Origin: Spirodela intermedia
Lineage: Eukaryota; Streptophyta; Magnoliopsida; Alismatales; Araceae
Assembly (NCBI GenBank): GCA_902729315.2
Contig: LR746273.1
Coordinates: 6,840,501 to 6,904,500, forward strand
Direction: 5' to 3'
DNA length: 64,000 nucleotides
Part shown: piece by piece, positions 1-11,799 of the stretch
Position numbering within the stretch: position 1 is the stretch's first letter
Layout of the letters: each line of letters opens with the position of its first letter
Translations under genes and position numbers: made by a program
Notes under the pieces: generated by a model
Told to the model about the DNA's origin: nothing
The model's input: the letters and a program-made list of their open reading frames with translations, nothing else
The model's database searches: none

Positions 1-187
1 AGATATCTCTGCACCCAAAGCCAGAACTGATCCATCCCCCCAGTGCGGAAGGGGAATCAGATAGAAGCAGCCAAGGATCGGGAGCAAGGGGAAATAACAA
101 GCAGTGTTTTGGTAGGAGTAAATAGCCATGCCTTGGAGAAAAAACTGAGGCATAATTCCATAGCTGTGAGTCATAGAGCAGACGTAC

Positions 188-329
188 CTTCCTGGGACTG
201 GCTATGTACCGGTTGGGTTGCGAAGGTGGAGAAGAAGAACAATAGAAAGAAAAAGACTAGGAGAAACCGTAAGGATGGGGGGAACCACAGTGTCCCCTTC
301 AAGGTAGCAGAGCTCGTTCCTCCTTCCAT
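188..329 (-). CDS. Exon 1 (signal peptide) of a malectin-like LRR receptor kinase, gene runs off left edge
   Basis: Reading the minus strand, an ATG at 329-327 opens 47 codons plus one base and ends at a GT donor (187-186). The product starts MEGG, has a strongly hydrophobic FLLVFFFLLFFFSTFA core and ends SQSQE + split G. This matches exon 1 of RLK1 (…QAQTQK+G) and RLK2 (…QAQSQE+G) in length class (142 vs 139 and 145 nt), phase and end motif. Established family knowledge: this exon encodes the secretory signal peptide of LRR-I receptor kinases. No acceptor or exon 2 is found in 1-187, so the rest must lie outside the window. The plus-strand reading frame over the same bases is its shadow. Confidence 0.72.
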
Positions 330-1200
330 CACTGGTGGCCTGGTTTCCTGGCGAGCGAGGTGAGCATATACTGTGATGGCAAAGACTTTCGGTGCCTTCT
401 CAGGCCAATGCCAACCCCATCTTCATGGGGCGTTGTAACATAACAGTTCACACGGGAGATTAGTTATTGAGACCTTTGTTCTCGAATGGACGTACCAACG
501 TATGGCCACGGTTGACAGTTAACCAAAGGTTTCGACTTGGGAACGTTGGGGGATATTTCCCCCGTTGCAGGTGAAGGGCTGGGTCAAATCGCTCGGCCTC
601 TGGGAGGTTTAGGCCTAGTAAGAGACTTGTGGAGTTGAGCAGTGCGTGAAAAAGTCTATGGCCACGCCATTGTCTTTGAAAACTCGACTTTCTATGAAAT
701 TTTCAATCAGGACTTTTATGTCTCATAACGATAAATATTTTGCCCATCAACATCCAAGAAATTCGAAATGAACCAATAGGTCGAGAATAGCACAGGCAAC
801 AATGAACAGAGGGTATTTTCGTATAATCTCGCGCAGAAGTATTGAACTTCAGCTGTGGGTGGTGTTTTTGGAGGTTGACAGATGAGCCAGCGACGCCAGG
901 CCTTGCAAATTTTTATGCGTGAGTCTACTGTAAATGCTGATATTTTAATCTTCCGACAATGGGAAGACCTAACATTAATCTTTGGATTTAGCCGCTGAGG
1001 AACCGGAGGGGAAGAGTGTTAGCTAAGACTCGTGTAATGACCATTATAGCCCCGTTGATTTACCCATATTTCTGGAATAACATACTGTCAGAAATAATAA
1101 CTGATGCAGCATAATGGGTTGTCTTGGGACCTGATTTCATTATTAACGACGATTTTTCAGTTCTCCGTCATAATTAAACTAGTACCATGCTTCCTCATAA
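330..1200. repeat. Duplicated 5' intergenic module, copy A
   Basis: The stretch is shared with other sites in the window. Bases about 455-545 (GGGAGATTAGTTATT…GGACGTACCAACG) recur at 63164-63290. Bases about 610-905 recur at 13820-14770 and 37690-38010, including the core CAGCTGTGGGTGGTGTTT near 850. Bases about 1030-1080 (TGACCAT…CCCGTTGATTTACCC) recur at 14890, 38146 and 63513. No conserved reading frame was seen, so it reads as duplicated flanking DNA of the receptor kinase array rather than a gene. Confidence 0.6.
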
Positions 1201-1620
1201 TTAGTTGGTAACTTGGTTCGAACCCTCTCTCTTATGATTTTTCAGTAGGGGCACACACCTGCGAGCACCTCAACCACCCTGATTCCTTCCACACCGAGTG
1301 GACCAAGCTCGCCCGCCCGCTGCAGCAGCGCCTGCCGCCGCTGGGTCTTCCTTCAACTGAGGCATATGTGTCTCTCTCTCTGCGCCTGGTTCTGGCTTTG
1401 AAGCTCGGGGCCCTCTGTCTTGATCAATGAATAAGTTGCGGTGGATTCGCATTTATCATGCGTTTGGGCATATATTTTTTTGTTCATCGGCTGTTTCTCT
1501 CGGAGCCCTCCATTCTCGGATTACAGTAAAAAACAGAGAAAATGCAGGGATACTGATCCTGCTGGACGCAGCAGGCTGGTATGAGGGGGAGAGAGAGAGA
1601 GAGAGAGAGAGAGGGACCGG
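1201..1620. other. Region downstream of MDP1; short GA tract, no gene seen
   Basis: This lies just 3' of the MDP1 stop codon on the minus strand and probably includes its 3' untranslated region, though no clear polyadenylation signal was picked out. A GA microsatellite of about 25 bases sits at 1588-1613. The reading frames here are short and unsupported. Confidence 0.4.
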
Positions 1621-1792
1621 CTAGTTGCTGGAGCTTCTAGTGGGCGTGACCGACTTCTGGGCGAATGTCCTCAGCCCCAGCCTGAAAGCTTCAAGGTTCA
1701 CTCCATTGCCGACGTATATGCTCGTCACCCCCATGCTAGACACCTGAGGAGAGAGAGGGAGAGGGAAACGGATGAATAGATGCTGGGTCAAT

Positions 1793-1849
<57 letters not shown>

Positions 1850-3837
1850 CATTCAGTGCTCACCGCTTCGATGTTCCTGTCCTCGTCATCAAAGAAGAGC
1901 ATCGACTTGAAGGGCACTCCGGTCCTCCGGTGGATCCTCTGGAAGTGCTCCGTCTTGTGCGTCCAGCTGGAGAAGATCTCCTGAGTTGCAGGACGACGAA
2001 GAACAACAACTCACCATGTCAACGATGGGCATGAATAATACATACTTTGTCAAACAGAACAAAAAAAATGGAACCCACCATCATCTCTAATCACATATAA
2101 TAAATCATTTTAAGAACATCCGGCATATGGGTGAACGGCAAGGGATCTCTCCATGGATACAAGGATAGAAGCAGCAGATTGACCTGGGCCACGAAGCTGG
2201 ATTGGATGCCTAGTTTGTCCAGGAACGTCTTGGCGATGTCAGGCGTCGGCGAACGGGAAGCAATGGCAACATCTATGCCTTTATCCTTCAGCGCATGCAG
2301 AATACCCTTTGCCTGTGGGTACAAGCGCGGCATCTCTCTCTTGGAGCGGCATTCACTAGGAAGAAAATAAATCCAACAGTCAGAATGCGCAGGAATGGAA
2401 GATTATATCTTTTCCCTGCTAAATGCTGATAAATAGTCAAGCCAGATTGGGGCTGAGAGATTTATTGACGGCTAATCGTTAACATTAAGGAAAATTTCCA
2501 GACTTTTGGAATGAACATTTCCAGTAAGTTGATAATTCGATCAACTGAGAGCATGCAGACCGATTAGGAAGCTCATTCAAAAAGATTACCTGATATGGTA
2601 AGATAAACCACAGCGCATGAACATGGGGATTAGAGAAAGTTAATCATTCACAAGACTCGAGAAGCAATCATAACGCTCAAGCATAAGATTGGCTGGTTCT
2701 TAGACGAACTGGGAAGCCTAAAGAAGGAATCCAGATAATATACTCGGAAGGCCCAAGCCTCCATCTTCATAAAATTCGGCATGCCATCCCCCTATCAACT
2801 AAGCTTTCGCAGTTGGTCATCTAGTTCTTCAACTGGTTGCTGTTGGATCGAGGAGTGGGAGTGGGCAAAGCACCGCGGTCTGTAAGCAAACATTTGCATT
2901 CTTCCTCGTGTATCCCCTGATTAGTTGGCAGTCCACCGTCCCTTCATCTTTAACCAGATGGAACTCTTGGAGAATGTTAGGGAAGCTACTGAAGGGTGGA
3001 TAGTATGTTTTTATTTGATTAATATAAACTTATCAAAATCTGAACAGGGTGGCCCAAGCTTAAAGGAGTGAAAGCCAAAGTCAAAGGAGAAGGTAAAGCC
3101 TCATCAACTCAAGAAAAAGAGGGCGAGTAAAGCCGTCATGAAGAGAAGGACGCAAGTTCCGTGGGCAGAGGATATTGATGGAGTCTGCAGACGAAAAAAA
3201 TAGAGGATTGAAAAAGGGGGAGGGGAGTGTACAAGCAAAAAAATGTTGTTCTAGTCAGACGCAAAATTCAGGCAAAAATGAAGCTCCAACCAGAGGAATA
3301 TGGGAGGGGAGTAGTTGGACAGCCTCTGAGGTCGAACTCGATGCCGTGTTTCGCCAGAGCTACGCAGACAAACGGGATCGATGGAGAGATTTAACTAAAT
3401 TTCCCTGGAAAAGAAAATTATTCCTCGTCTCGAGAAAAGCAAACAACAAACTCATGATGTGCGTGAGCATCAGAATCCAACCAACCATCACTCGGTGAAG
3501 AAAGGATTCCAAACACAAACCCTAATCCCTCCTGCTTTCGATATCATGCGCTGAAAGGAACAGATGCTCACCATGTTACGCCGGGGGCATCATCACTATC
3601 ATCATGATTCATGAATCCTAAATCCGATTATTGCTTCAGAAGCCGTTCATCCTACGCCATCTATATACGCATCGACTGGTTTTCTCATATGCAAAGCAGA
3701 AACAGGCGTAACTCGGGTATTTCTTACCAGTAGAAAGGCCAGAGGGTGTAGTCGAGGTCGAACACGACCAGGCGAGGGAGGGCCTGGAAGACGCCCAGGA
3801 TCTGTAGGGCCTCCTCCTTCACCCTCTCCTCCCCCAT
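1621..3837 (-). CDS. MDP1: Magnesium-dependent phosphatase 1 (HAD family), complete, 4 exons
   Basis: Exons on the minus strand are 3728-3837, 2184-2355, 1864-1980 and 1621-1743. All junctions are GT-AG, phases agree, and the coding length of 522 nt gives 173 aa with a TAG stop. HAD motif I is LVVFDLDYTLW (about residues 23-33), with nucleophile and acid/base aspartates in DLD. Motif II is ASRSP (about 69-73) and the C-terminal motif is MLFFDDEDRN (about 118-127). The family dephosphorylates small substrates or proteins using Mg2+; in animals MDP-1 has been linked to fructosamine-6-phosphate repair, and the plant substrate is not settled. The start was chosen because it gives the usual VKEEAL lead-in. 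Intron 1 is long (1,372 bp) and intron 3 (120 bp) is almost half GA microsatellite. The gene's 5' end is duplicated twice downstream as relics. Confidence 0.93.
1794..1848. repeat. (GA)n microsatellite inside MDP1 intron 3
   Basis: An almost perfect GA run of about 54 bases fills nearly half of the 120-bp intron between MDP1 exons 3 and 4. In the sense of the gene it reads as a CT-rich pyrimidine tract a little upstream of the acceptor, so it may stand in for the polypyrimidine tract. Confidence 0.95.
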
Positions 3838-4460
3838 AGCGCCGCCTTTTCACCTTCTCCTCCCTCTTCCGCCTCTCTTCTCCCCCGTTTCCAACGAGGC
3901 GCCGTGAGAATGCCGGGGAGATGCGTCTCCGTTTCTCCTTTCTGACGGGGGCCAAGAGGAGGCCGTGACATTTGCCTCTCCTTGATCGACACATGGATGT
4001 GCTAAATCCTACCACGTCGGACGTAATCGGCCACGCGGGGCTCGACTGTAGGCGTTTGGGCCGGCTGTAAACATGGGCTGCAATCATTCGTCCATGGTCT
4101 GCCACGTGAACGAATGATTTTATCGGGCCGTCGAGTCCTGGGGGGTTGGTGGTTTAATTTATGGGCCGGGCCGTTAACATTTGTGAAATGGGCCTAAGGT
4201 TTTGGGCCTTTCTGAGTTCCAACGCTAGCAACAATGGCATTCTTTTACTGCAGAAAAGTTTCAATGGTGATGATTTTCTTGTAATTTTTAATTTAAAATA
4301 AAAATATAAAAATAATTAAATTAAGTGGAACTACCTATCCACACTGTTGGCTTGCAAGCCACATTAATTTTAATGATAAAATATGGATATGAGGGTAAAT
4401 TAATAAAAAACTAAAATAAAACTATGTTACAAAATAATCCAAATCATATCAATTGAGAAG
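3600..4460. repeat. MDP1 5' flank shared with two downstream relics
   Basis: The MDP1 5' flank and the AT-rich DNA beyond it match 36480-37370 and, for the first half, 62590-63165. Shared landmarks are the GGGCCGGCTGTAAACATGGG stretch near 4055, CACGTGAACGAATGAT near 4103, and an AT-rich run with CACTGTTGGCTTGCAAG near 4342. This block would hold the MDP1 promoter. A G-box-like CACGTG core lies at about 4103. Confidence 0.75.
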
Positions 4461-5560
4461 GGTCTTTTAAACTATGTAAAATAACTCAAGGATAAAATAA
4501 TTATTATATATTGGAAGCTAAGTTAAATATCAGCATGACTCTTGAACATGCCCAAATAGGTAAAAATTGTTCTAACATGATTTATAAAATGTATTCTATT
4601 TTTAGAGTAATTTTATCTATGAGGTTTCAAATCCTTGTTTAAAGAAGTAAAAGCTTAGGGAAATGTGTAGAAAGAGGGAACGTGACAAAAAGAGACAGTT
4701 GTTGGATCATGCCATGACAATGGGAATACCACTTTTTTACCATTAAGTGACCACTGAAAAATTGTAAAAAATGAGAAAAATAAGAAAGTGTAGAAGAAAT
4801 ACTCTCTCCAAGAAAAAGAAAAATGACGAAGGCACAAAATCAACAATCAAACAAGGGGAAAATACACTTCTTTGATAAGAGACTTTCACATTGTTAACAA
4901 AGAAATTCAAGCCTCTAGAAGTATCTATCTATTGAACCTAGAATAATAACTCATTTGGGGTTTAGACACTCATTTGGGGTCTTTGGCTGACCTATGATTG
5001 TTAATCTAAAAGGGATTAACTTGAGATAAGCTTGTTGGCCCCAGAGATGTGTGAATTTAAACGTGTTTCTAAATGAAATGGCTAAGTTGAATGTAGGTAT
5101 TAAATATAGTGAAAGTTATTTCAATATAATATCACTAAGAAAATAGTGGAACTATAAAGACGTACTCCCTAGAGGGTGGAGTATGTCAAGTAGATTGAAC
5201 CACTATAAATATTTTATCTAAGTAGACCGAAGAAGGTTAAGAAAATCTTTGAGATCATGAAAAGTTTAATTTATTCCATCCCTCTCAGTTGCTCTTGTTT
5301 ATATAACATATCCAACGCACATTTCATGTATTGAAGGTGAGATGAAATCAATACTAACATTTCAACTATAAAAAGCCAAATTCCATTAGTGATCTCACAT
5401 AGTACGTGTATCCAACAACTTCTTATGTATGGTTTGGGATTTTATGAACCAAAGAAGCACTCCACTCATTTCTCATCATCCTTGAGAAAGAACCATTCAT
5501 CACTTGGAAGGCCATTTCAAGATGCAAGTTATCTTGGTATAAGCATATTTATTGTTCCCA
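4461..5560. other. AT-rich intergenic DNA, no gene seen
   Basis: Strongly AT-rich with short, stop-riddled frames in all directions. Nothing here was recognised as a domain, repeat family or RNA gene. Confidence 0.5.
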
Positions 5561-5574
5561 AGTTGAAGGAAAGT

Positions 5575-8500
5575 ATCTCCAAAGAGTCTTGATACATCAC
5601 TCATTATGATTGTAGACATTGCTTTAGTCTCATTACCGCATCACTCATGTTTAATCTTTTGGTAGAAGAAGCCAACATGTATTATGTTGCAATTTCTATT
5701 GCTTACCATATAGAATCATCATTATAGCTGCCATGTATTCTAGAATAAACAATATCTTCTATGTGGTCATTTTCAAGTCTATGATGTACCCATTGAATTA
5801 TGTGTATGTTTTTTCAAGAAATAATGAAGGGTTGTTGTTCTGTAATGAGCTCTAGAAAAACAACCCCAAAATTATAGACATCACTCTTCTCAGTCAATTT
5901 ACATGTTCGATGGTACTTGGAAAATCAATGAAGTAAGTTATATCCTAAAATAATATCCAAATGCCAACTTTGATCTATTTATGCCTTAAATAGACATTAC
6001 GTTTTTAAGATATAAAGTATTAATAAATAAAATACCAGTAATATGTGCATACTTTTAAGCTTTTCATTTGAAATAAACTATAGTTGATTAGCTTTATCCC
6101 TTTATTTCACTAATACATAGCCAATTTCTAACATTACATTGGCAATGCTTAATGAAATACAAAACATATTATTAAAAAATAAAAAGGATTAGATACTTAA
6201 ATAAAACTTTCCTAAAGCAGTTTCATTTAAACATACTTTAATGAATGTATTCTATGAACTTAGTTATTAAATATAACACTATATTATTAAGTATCTTTGT
6301 GGTTCTTATCAATTAGAGATACTCAAGATCAAGATATCCTAGAGAGCCTGCCACAATTATTGTGAGTAACACTATCAACATTGAAAATCTTCGATAGTCC
6401 AAAGTCTCCTAATTTTGCAGCAAAATTTCTATTTAGAAGAATGTTTGTGCTCTTCACATCTTGGTGAATGATGGATGATCTACAACCATTGTGCAAAGAA
6501 TCGAATCCTATGAATTCATCAATAATTTGTAGTAAGCATATGAACATAATAATAAAATAAATTAAAATAAATTTTGTGTAGACCTGGTGCATCATCAGGA
6601 GCTTGAATCAATACATTTTTGTCACCATTACTTTCTGTGTTCTAAGCTCAAAACAATGGCATCATTACTTTCACCTAGAATCAATACATTTATGTCAATG
6701 AAAAAATCAAATCATTTTCTATTGAACAAAAATTAACAAATGAGTGAATTTCAGTAATCATACCTGAGAGAAGATCATATATAGGTGCCCAGCTCAAAAC
6801 AAGAGCTAGTTCATTCATGTACTCATAGACAAGTGCTAAATTTTTCTTGTCATCACAATATCCAATCAAAGATACTAAGTTTATGTGATGAACTCTTGAC
6901 AATAATAGAGCCCAAAAAACATCTTAATTCACAGTTTTAGAATCTTATAATGTATAGAATGACATGAAAAAATTTAGATAACATTAAAACTATTTTTGTC
7001 ATACAAATTCTAATATACCTCTACTTGAAATTCCTTGACTCCTTGAAATGATGATAAAGAGAGAAATTTCACTGAGACTTAAATTTCATCAAATACGTAA
7101 CCAAGGTAAACAATACCATATCCTCCCTTACCAATTGGAATCACAAAATTTCTTATCTTATTTCTGATTTCTAAAGGTGTTAATTGAAGGCACTGCTGCT
7201 GCATGTCATTGCCAGTTTGCTTGGGTGGTGTCAAAATCTTCAATCTTTCTCTTGTTATTGGAATCTAACACAATGATACATATATTTGAAAATAAAAAAA
7301 TTAAAATTAATTTTATAGTGAAAAGTTGAATTAAATAATATTGATTATTTTTCACAACTTACTAATAGAGGTATCATTATGAACACTCTAATGATGGACA
7401 ACATTACTAGCACAATAATAATGATCTTCCTTTTGATATTCTCTTTTGAACTTTTGCATTCTGCATTGCCTTTAATTCTATGTTTCAGAATAAAGACAAG
7501 TATGAAAAAAATATTAATTATTGAAATGAGATGAAGGTTTTATGAAAATAAAAATTCATAACCTGTTCTCCTTTGACTATAACTTATATAAAATTATCAA
7601 GAAAAAGTCACTAATTAAGATTAGTAGTGAACAAACTCAAGTACGTTTTTAAAAATTGGCTCCATGGTATATATTTCTATCCATTCATTAGATTATCAAC
7701 AAACAATTTTTTAGGAAATGAGTAAGAGCCAATAATTTAACTAGTATTTATAACCATAGAACAACTTTAGTAATAATCTAGTATCTTAAACTTTTCACAT
7801 AGTCAAATCAAAGTTTGAAAGGTTAATAATAAATCAAGTAACAATTAGATTTGAATTATTTTTAATTCCGGAGAATGTCATTGATATTCTTTGAAAAATA
7901 TTTTTTAATAAAATCACACCCTACCATTCTTGAGTTATTTATTAGTGACTAAGACCATTTTAAGATATTTTAATTTCAATCAAGACAAATAATGCCAATT
8001 ATACGTAATGATTTTACAATGTATGATACTAGTAGGCATATCAGATTTTAATAGAACTAAAAAAATAAAATGCATTGTTATTTGAGAAAACATTCTTACA
8101 AGTATCTACAATTATATACTGTAAAATTAAGCCTCAAATTAGAGTATGCATCAATAATAATTACAATTTTACTTTAGTCATCAAAATTGCTGACCTTAAT
8201 GGCTTTCTGTATAGTTTTTCTGGAATTGAAAATGGTTGAATGTTTCCAATTAAGTTCCTGAAAGGAATATATTTGATCATAAATTATGTATTTTTATGGA
8301 ATAATTATGCTCATTCTAAATAGTTACACTTACACTAGCTTAAGTGATGCTAATTCTACCAAAAAATCAGGAATGATCCCTGTGAAGTCATTGTTTGACA
8401 AATACCTACAAAGTTTAAACAAATGATTAATAATTATCTTATTACATATGATTTTACTACGAGTTCTATCAAAAGTAGACATAAAATTGAGGTATCTGAC

Positions 8501-8965
8501 TCTCAAGTGTTTGAAGGTAAAGAAATGAAATAAAAATAAGACACAAGATAGCAGGAACACAAGGTAGCAAGAATCTATGGCATGGGTAATTGACATAGTT
8601 AATTAACATGCTACATGAGAGTAACATAAAAGAATAAAATTAAAATTTTTAAAGATACACTCATAAAATTAAGAGAGCAGTGAGGTTAGCAAGTGGTGGA
8701 GGAATTCTACCACTTAATTTACTTGATGCCATGTTCCTACACAATGAAACTTTGTTAGAGGATGTCCACTTTATCATACACGTTCAAATTAAATTTTCTC
8801 ATGTCCATCTCTTTATTACTTACAATGAGGTGATCCTTGGTGGTGAGGATTCTTCATAGTAGTTGCAACCTACTCCATTCCAGACTTGTTCTTTTGGAGA
8901 GCATGGATCTCCTTGCCAATTTATTGTCACCTTAGACAATTGTTTGATGTCTTGGATGGCATCGG
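5575..8965 (-). pseudogene. Malectin/LRR receptor kinase pseudogene (exons 4-13 equivalents)
   Basis: On the minus strand, pieces in correct gene order match RLK1. About 8828-8962 matches exon 4 (AIQDIKQLSK…NWQGDPCSPKE). About 8668-8740 and 8336-8405 are LRR exons (LSNNDFTGIIPDFL). About 7375-7475 is a membrane segment. About 7018-7190 is the ATP loop IGKGGYGIVYLG. About 6770-6920 is a kinase exon ([15 protein letters not shown]). About 6345-6512 carries the catalytic loop and DFG, and 5590-5945 is the C-lobe (TEKSDVYNFGVVFLE). Breaks: a stop just before the ATP-binding lysine segment, several stops in the last exon, and HQD in place of HRD. Exons 1-3 are not recognised. It is more diverged than the other copies, so it is probably an older paralogue. 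The few visible intron sites suggest it decayed after duplication, not by retroposition. Confidence 0.85.
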
Positions 8966-9780
8966 ACCGCCGTCACCGTCAACAACAGTACCATGGTGAG
9001 ACCGGTGTGCGTGGCAAAAACAGTCGACTCTGCCGACACAAACCTCACTGCCTGGTGTGAGCGAGCACAGGCAGCATTACCGGTGTCCACCAGAAGCAAC
9101 GGTACCGTGGGGGTTCAAACTTCGCAGCAGCGATGAGGAACTTTGTCCGAAGAGGATACCGAACTTCGAGGCATAGGGGAGAGTGTCACAGTAGTGGTGA
9201 GACCAGTCCTCTAATGGGAACGTGCATCATCAAACCAATCTCCTCGGGAGAAAGGTTTAACCACAGCTGGTTCTGATTTGCACGGCCCGATAACTCTAGC
9301 ACAGAGATTATAACTACATAGACGAAGCTTGATTTCGACGAGAAAGTTTTCTCCGAATCACATCCCATCTCCATGGCTTATGTGGCGCATGCACCGATGT
9401 CGAATCATCCTGAGCTTGTAACCCCAAGCAGATTTAAACCCTAATTTTCTCGTGCAGGTTCGTCACGGGGTATTCCAGGGGGCCACTTCTTGGGTTTAAG
9501 CATCTGGAACCCATGTTTTGCGTAGGAAGGTAAAATGCTCGTTAGACTGTTTCAGCTGTACTTGTTTGCTTGACTGGTGTTTTATTTTTAACCTCAAACC
9601 TGCTGCCGCTGCAGAGCTGCTCCTTTAACTGCCTCCGAGGAGGATCTCAACCGGCTACCGGCCTCTGCAACATGCATGAACTTGCTCAAGCTTCCACCAT
9701 ATAATATTAGGTTGGCCAGCAAATTAGGATTTCCCCCTCATTTCTTGATATCTCAACGCCGATTAGTGCATAATATATGT
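8966..9780. other. GC-rich segment of unknown nature upstream of the receptor kinase pseudogene
   Basis: Bases 8966-9400 are much richer in G and C than the surroundings and look like former coding DNA. A 62-codon minus-strand frame at 9186-9374 starts MEMGCD and holds a hydrophobic SFVYVVIISVLEL stretch, so it could be a decayed signal-peptide exon of the pseudogene, but no splice link could be shown. Bases 9400-9780 show nothing recognisable. Confidence 0.3.
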
Positions 9781-9782
9781 TC

Positions 9783-10665
9783 GCATGCAGTATATTGTCC
9801 ATTCATGAAACTTTTTTGTTGGATCGGGACATAGAATATCTGAATACGCTGCATACAATATTTGGTATGTATTAATGGGGATACACTATATATACATACC
9901 AACATTCTTCGGCTCTAATTTTATTTTATTTTTTGAATCAGTACGCAGAATGTCTAGTCATGGTTCTCTTCTCTGGTGTGTGCACTATACATATCTGCAT
10001 GCGATATATTGTTTAGTCATGTAACTTTTCGCTGGATGAGGATACAGAATATCTGAATACATTACATATATATGTGGTATACATATAGGCACATAGTATG
10101 TATATAGTGCTAATATTCTTCAGCTCTGTAACAGTTTTTTATACAGATTGTCTGAATGGTTCTCTTCTCCGATGTGTGCACTACACATATCTGCATGCAA
10201 TATATTGTTCAGTCATGCAACGTTTTGTTGGGTCAGGGCGCAGCATGTCTGAACACGCTACATAGAACATATGGTACATTTATGTAGGCATGTCCTGTAT
10301 ATAAATAACAATATTCCTCAACTCCGTAACGTATTTTTGGAATAAGTACTCAGATTGTTTGCATGGTTCTCTTCTTTGACATGTGCATTAGACATGTCCG
10401 CACAGAATATATAGTTCAGTCTCGCAACTATTTTCTCTATCGGGAACTAGACTATCTGAGTATTTGGTTTATATATATAGGCATATACTATATATAATTC
10501 CTTATATTCTCCAGCTCTATAACATTTTTTCAATCTGTACACAGATTGTCTGGATGGTTCTCTTCTCTGGTGTGTGTGCATGCATAAATATATCCATATT
10601 CAGTTATATTATACAATTTTTTGTCGGATCAGTACATAAAATATATGCGCATGACTGGTGGGGTT
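9783..10665. repeat. Tandem satellite, unit about 200 bp, 4+ copies
   Basis: Units begin with a GCATGC(A/G)(G/A)TATATTG-like start at 9783, 9997, 10193, about 10400 and about 10579, giving spacings of 214, 196, 207 and 179. Each unit also carries a GGTTCTCTTCTC…TGTGTGCA block and a TATATA-rich middle. The last unit is partial. Copies are clearly diverged from each other. Confidence 0.88.
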
Positions 10666-11030
10666 TCGGTGTCAGTATCAGGAGCAGATGCGAAGGAAGC
10701 TGCAGTATGCAATAAACGCGGAGGCAGGATACGACCTCAGTTGAGCTCATCATCGCCTGGTCAAAACTTCCAGTGTCCAGACCAGATGAGCCGCAGGTTG
10801 ATCGCATCACCATCATCATCATTATCATCATTTCTAACTGGGTTTTTCATCTTTAATACTCGGAAGGCTGGGGTTTTATGAGAGAGAAACATGTGATGGA
10901 TGAGGGAAGAAGCTCACCTTGGAAAGCCCCACAGCCGCCATGCCTTTTAGGCTTCCCTTGGTGGGAAGGATCAGATGACCCGCATGCATAATACACACGT
11001 ATAGTGTAGACATTTGTACGCTAGTGTGCC
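10666..11030. other. Non-repetitive segment with a possible lone minus-strand exon start
   Basis: No gene is supported. On the minus strand near 10942-10919 there is an ATG opening MAAVGLSK followed directly by a GT donor, which looks like a short first exon, but no matching second exon was found. Bases 10805-10835 are a simple (CAT)n-rich run. Confidence 0.25.
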
Positions 11031-11575
11031 TCTGTGTATATGCATGTCCTAAATTATGTTCGATGCTGGTAGACTGTTGTGTATGTGGTGTGCTGCCAAT
11101 CCAGTCACATTGATTGTTATAGGTGGACTAGTTGAAACACCTATGGTGTGTGGTCAACATAGTCACAAAGTTTGTTGAGACACCTGTGATTTGCTTGTAA
11201 TGAGGAACATAAGGACTTAGAAACTCTAGTTAAAGCTCTGAATTGGTTATTCATAGGCTTGTGGAATTTAAGAATGTAAAGAATTCTTAAGTCTCTTAAA
11301 ATCAAGGGTTTATTCTAGGGGTGGAATTGTGGAGTTGAGGTGGAGTCCTTGAAAGTAGATGTGAGTCAAAGGAGTTGACAAAACCATTTTAAAATCTAGA
11401 GTGAATTATCCTTTGTTGTTTGTTTTATATAAATTAATATAGATATATAAATGAGATATTAATAAATAATAATTATTTTTAAATTATTTATTCTTAATAA
11501 GAAGAAAAATTAAAACTCAATTCACCCCAACTCTCGAATTATCTAGCCATCTAGGGACCAACAAAGTTTATTTTG
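11030..11575. repeat. LTR-like dispersed repeat, copy 1
   Basis: It matches 40360-40868 over several hundred bases: GGACTAGTTGAAACACCTAT near 11125, an AT-rich body, and the end CAATTCACCCCAACTCTCG. That end is typical of plant LTRs that finish in a CAATTCACCCCC(T)CT box followed by a short tail. No internal retrotransposon coding region adjoins it, so it is probably a solo LTR or LTR relic. Confidence 0.55.
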
Positions 11576-11799
11576 GAATCAAGAACATATAAAAAGAAAG
11601 TGATTTAGGCTGATGATATAGTTGCTAAAATATTCATTTTGAAGAACTATTTGAAAAGATGATTATAGAAGGGATAACCTAGAATTGTAGAATTTTTGTA
11701 CACAATATATTATTTCTTTGTGCGGGACTAAGATTCCTCCTTGTTTAGATGATATAAAAATAAAAATGAAACCTTTACCCATAGAAAAATTTATGATTG

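Noticed and set aside
43-363. 106-codon plus-strand frame at the left edge
   Set aside because: The opposite strand holds a receptor kinase signal-peptide exon with a correct donor and conserved end motif; the plus frame is its shadow.
1270-1452. GC-rich 60-codon minus-strand frame downstream of MDP1
   Set aside because: No domain and no splice context; it is probably 3' flank of MDP1.
10919-10942. Minus-strand MAAVGLSK followed by GT, looking like a short first exon
   Set aside because: No second exon could be joined to it, and eight codons are too few to support a gene.
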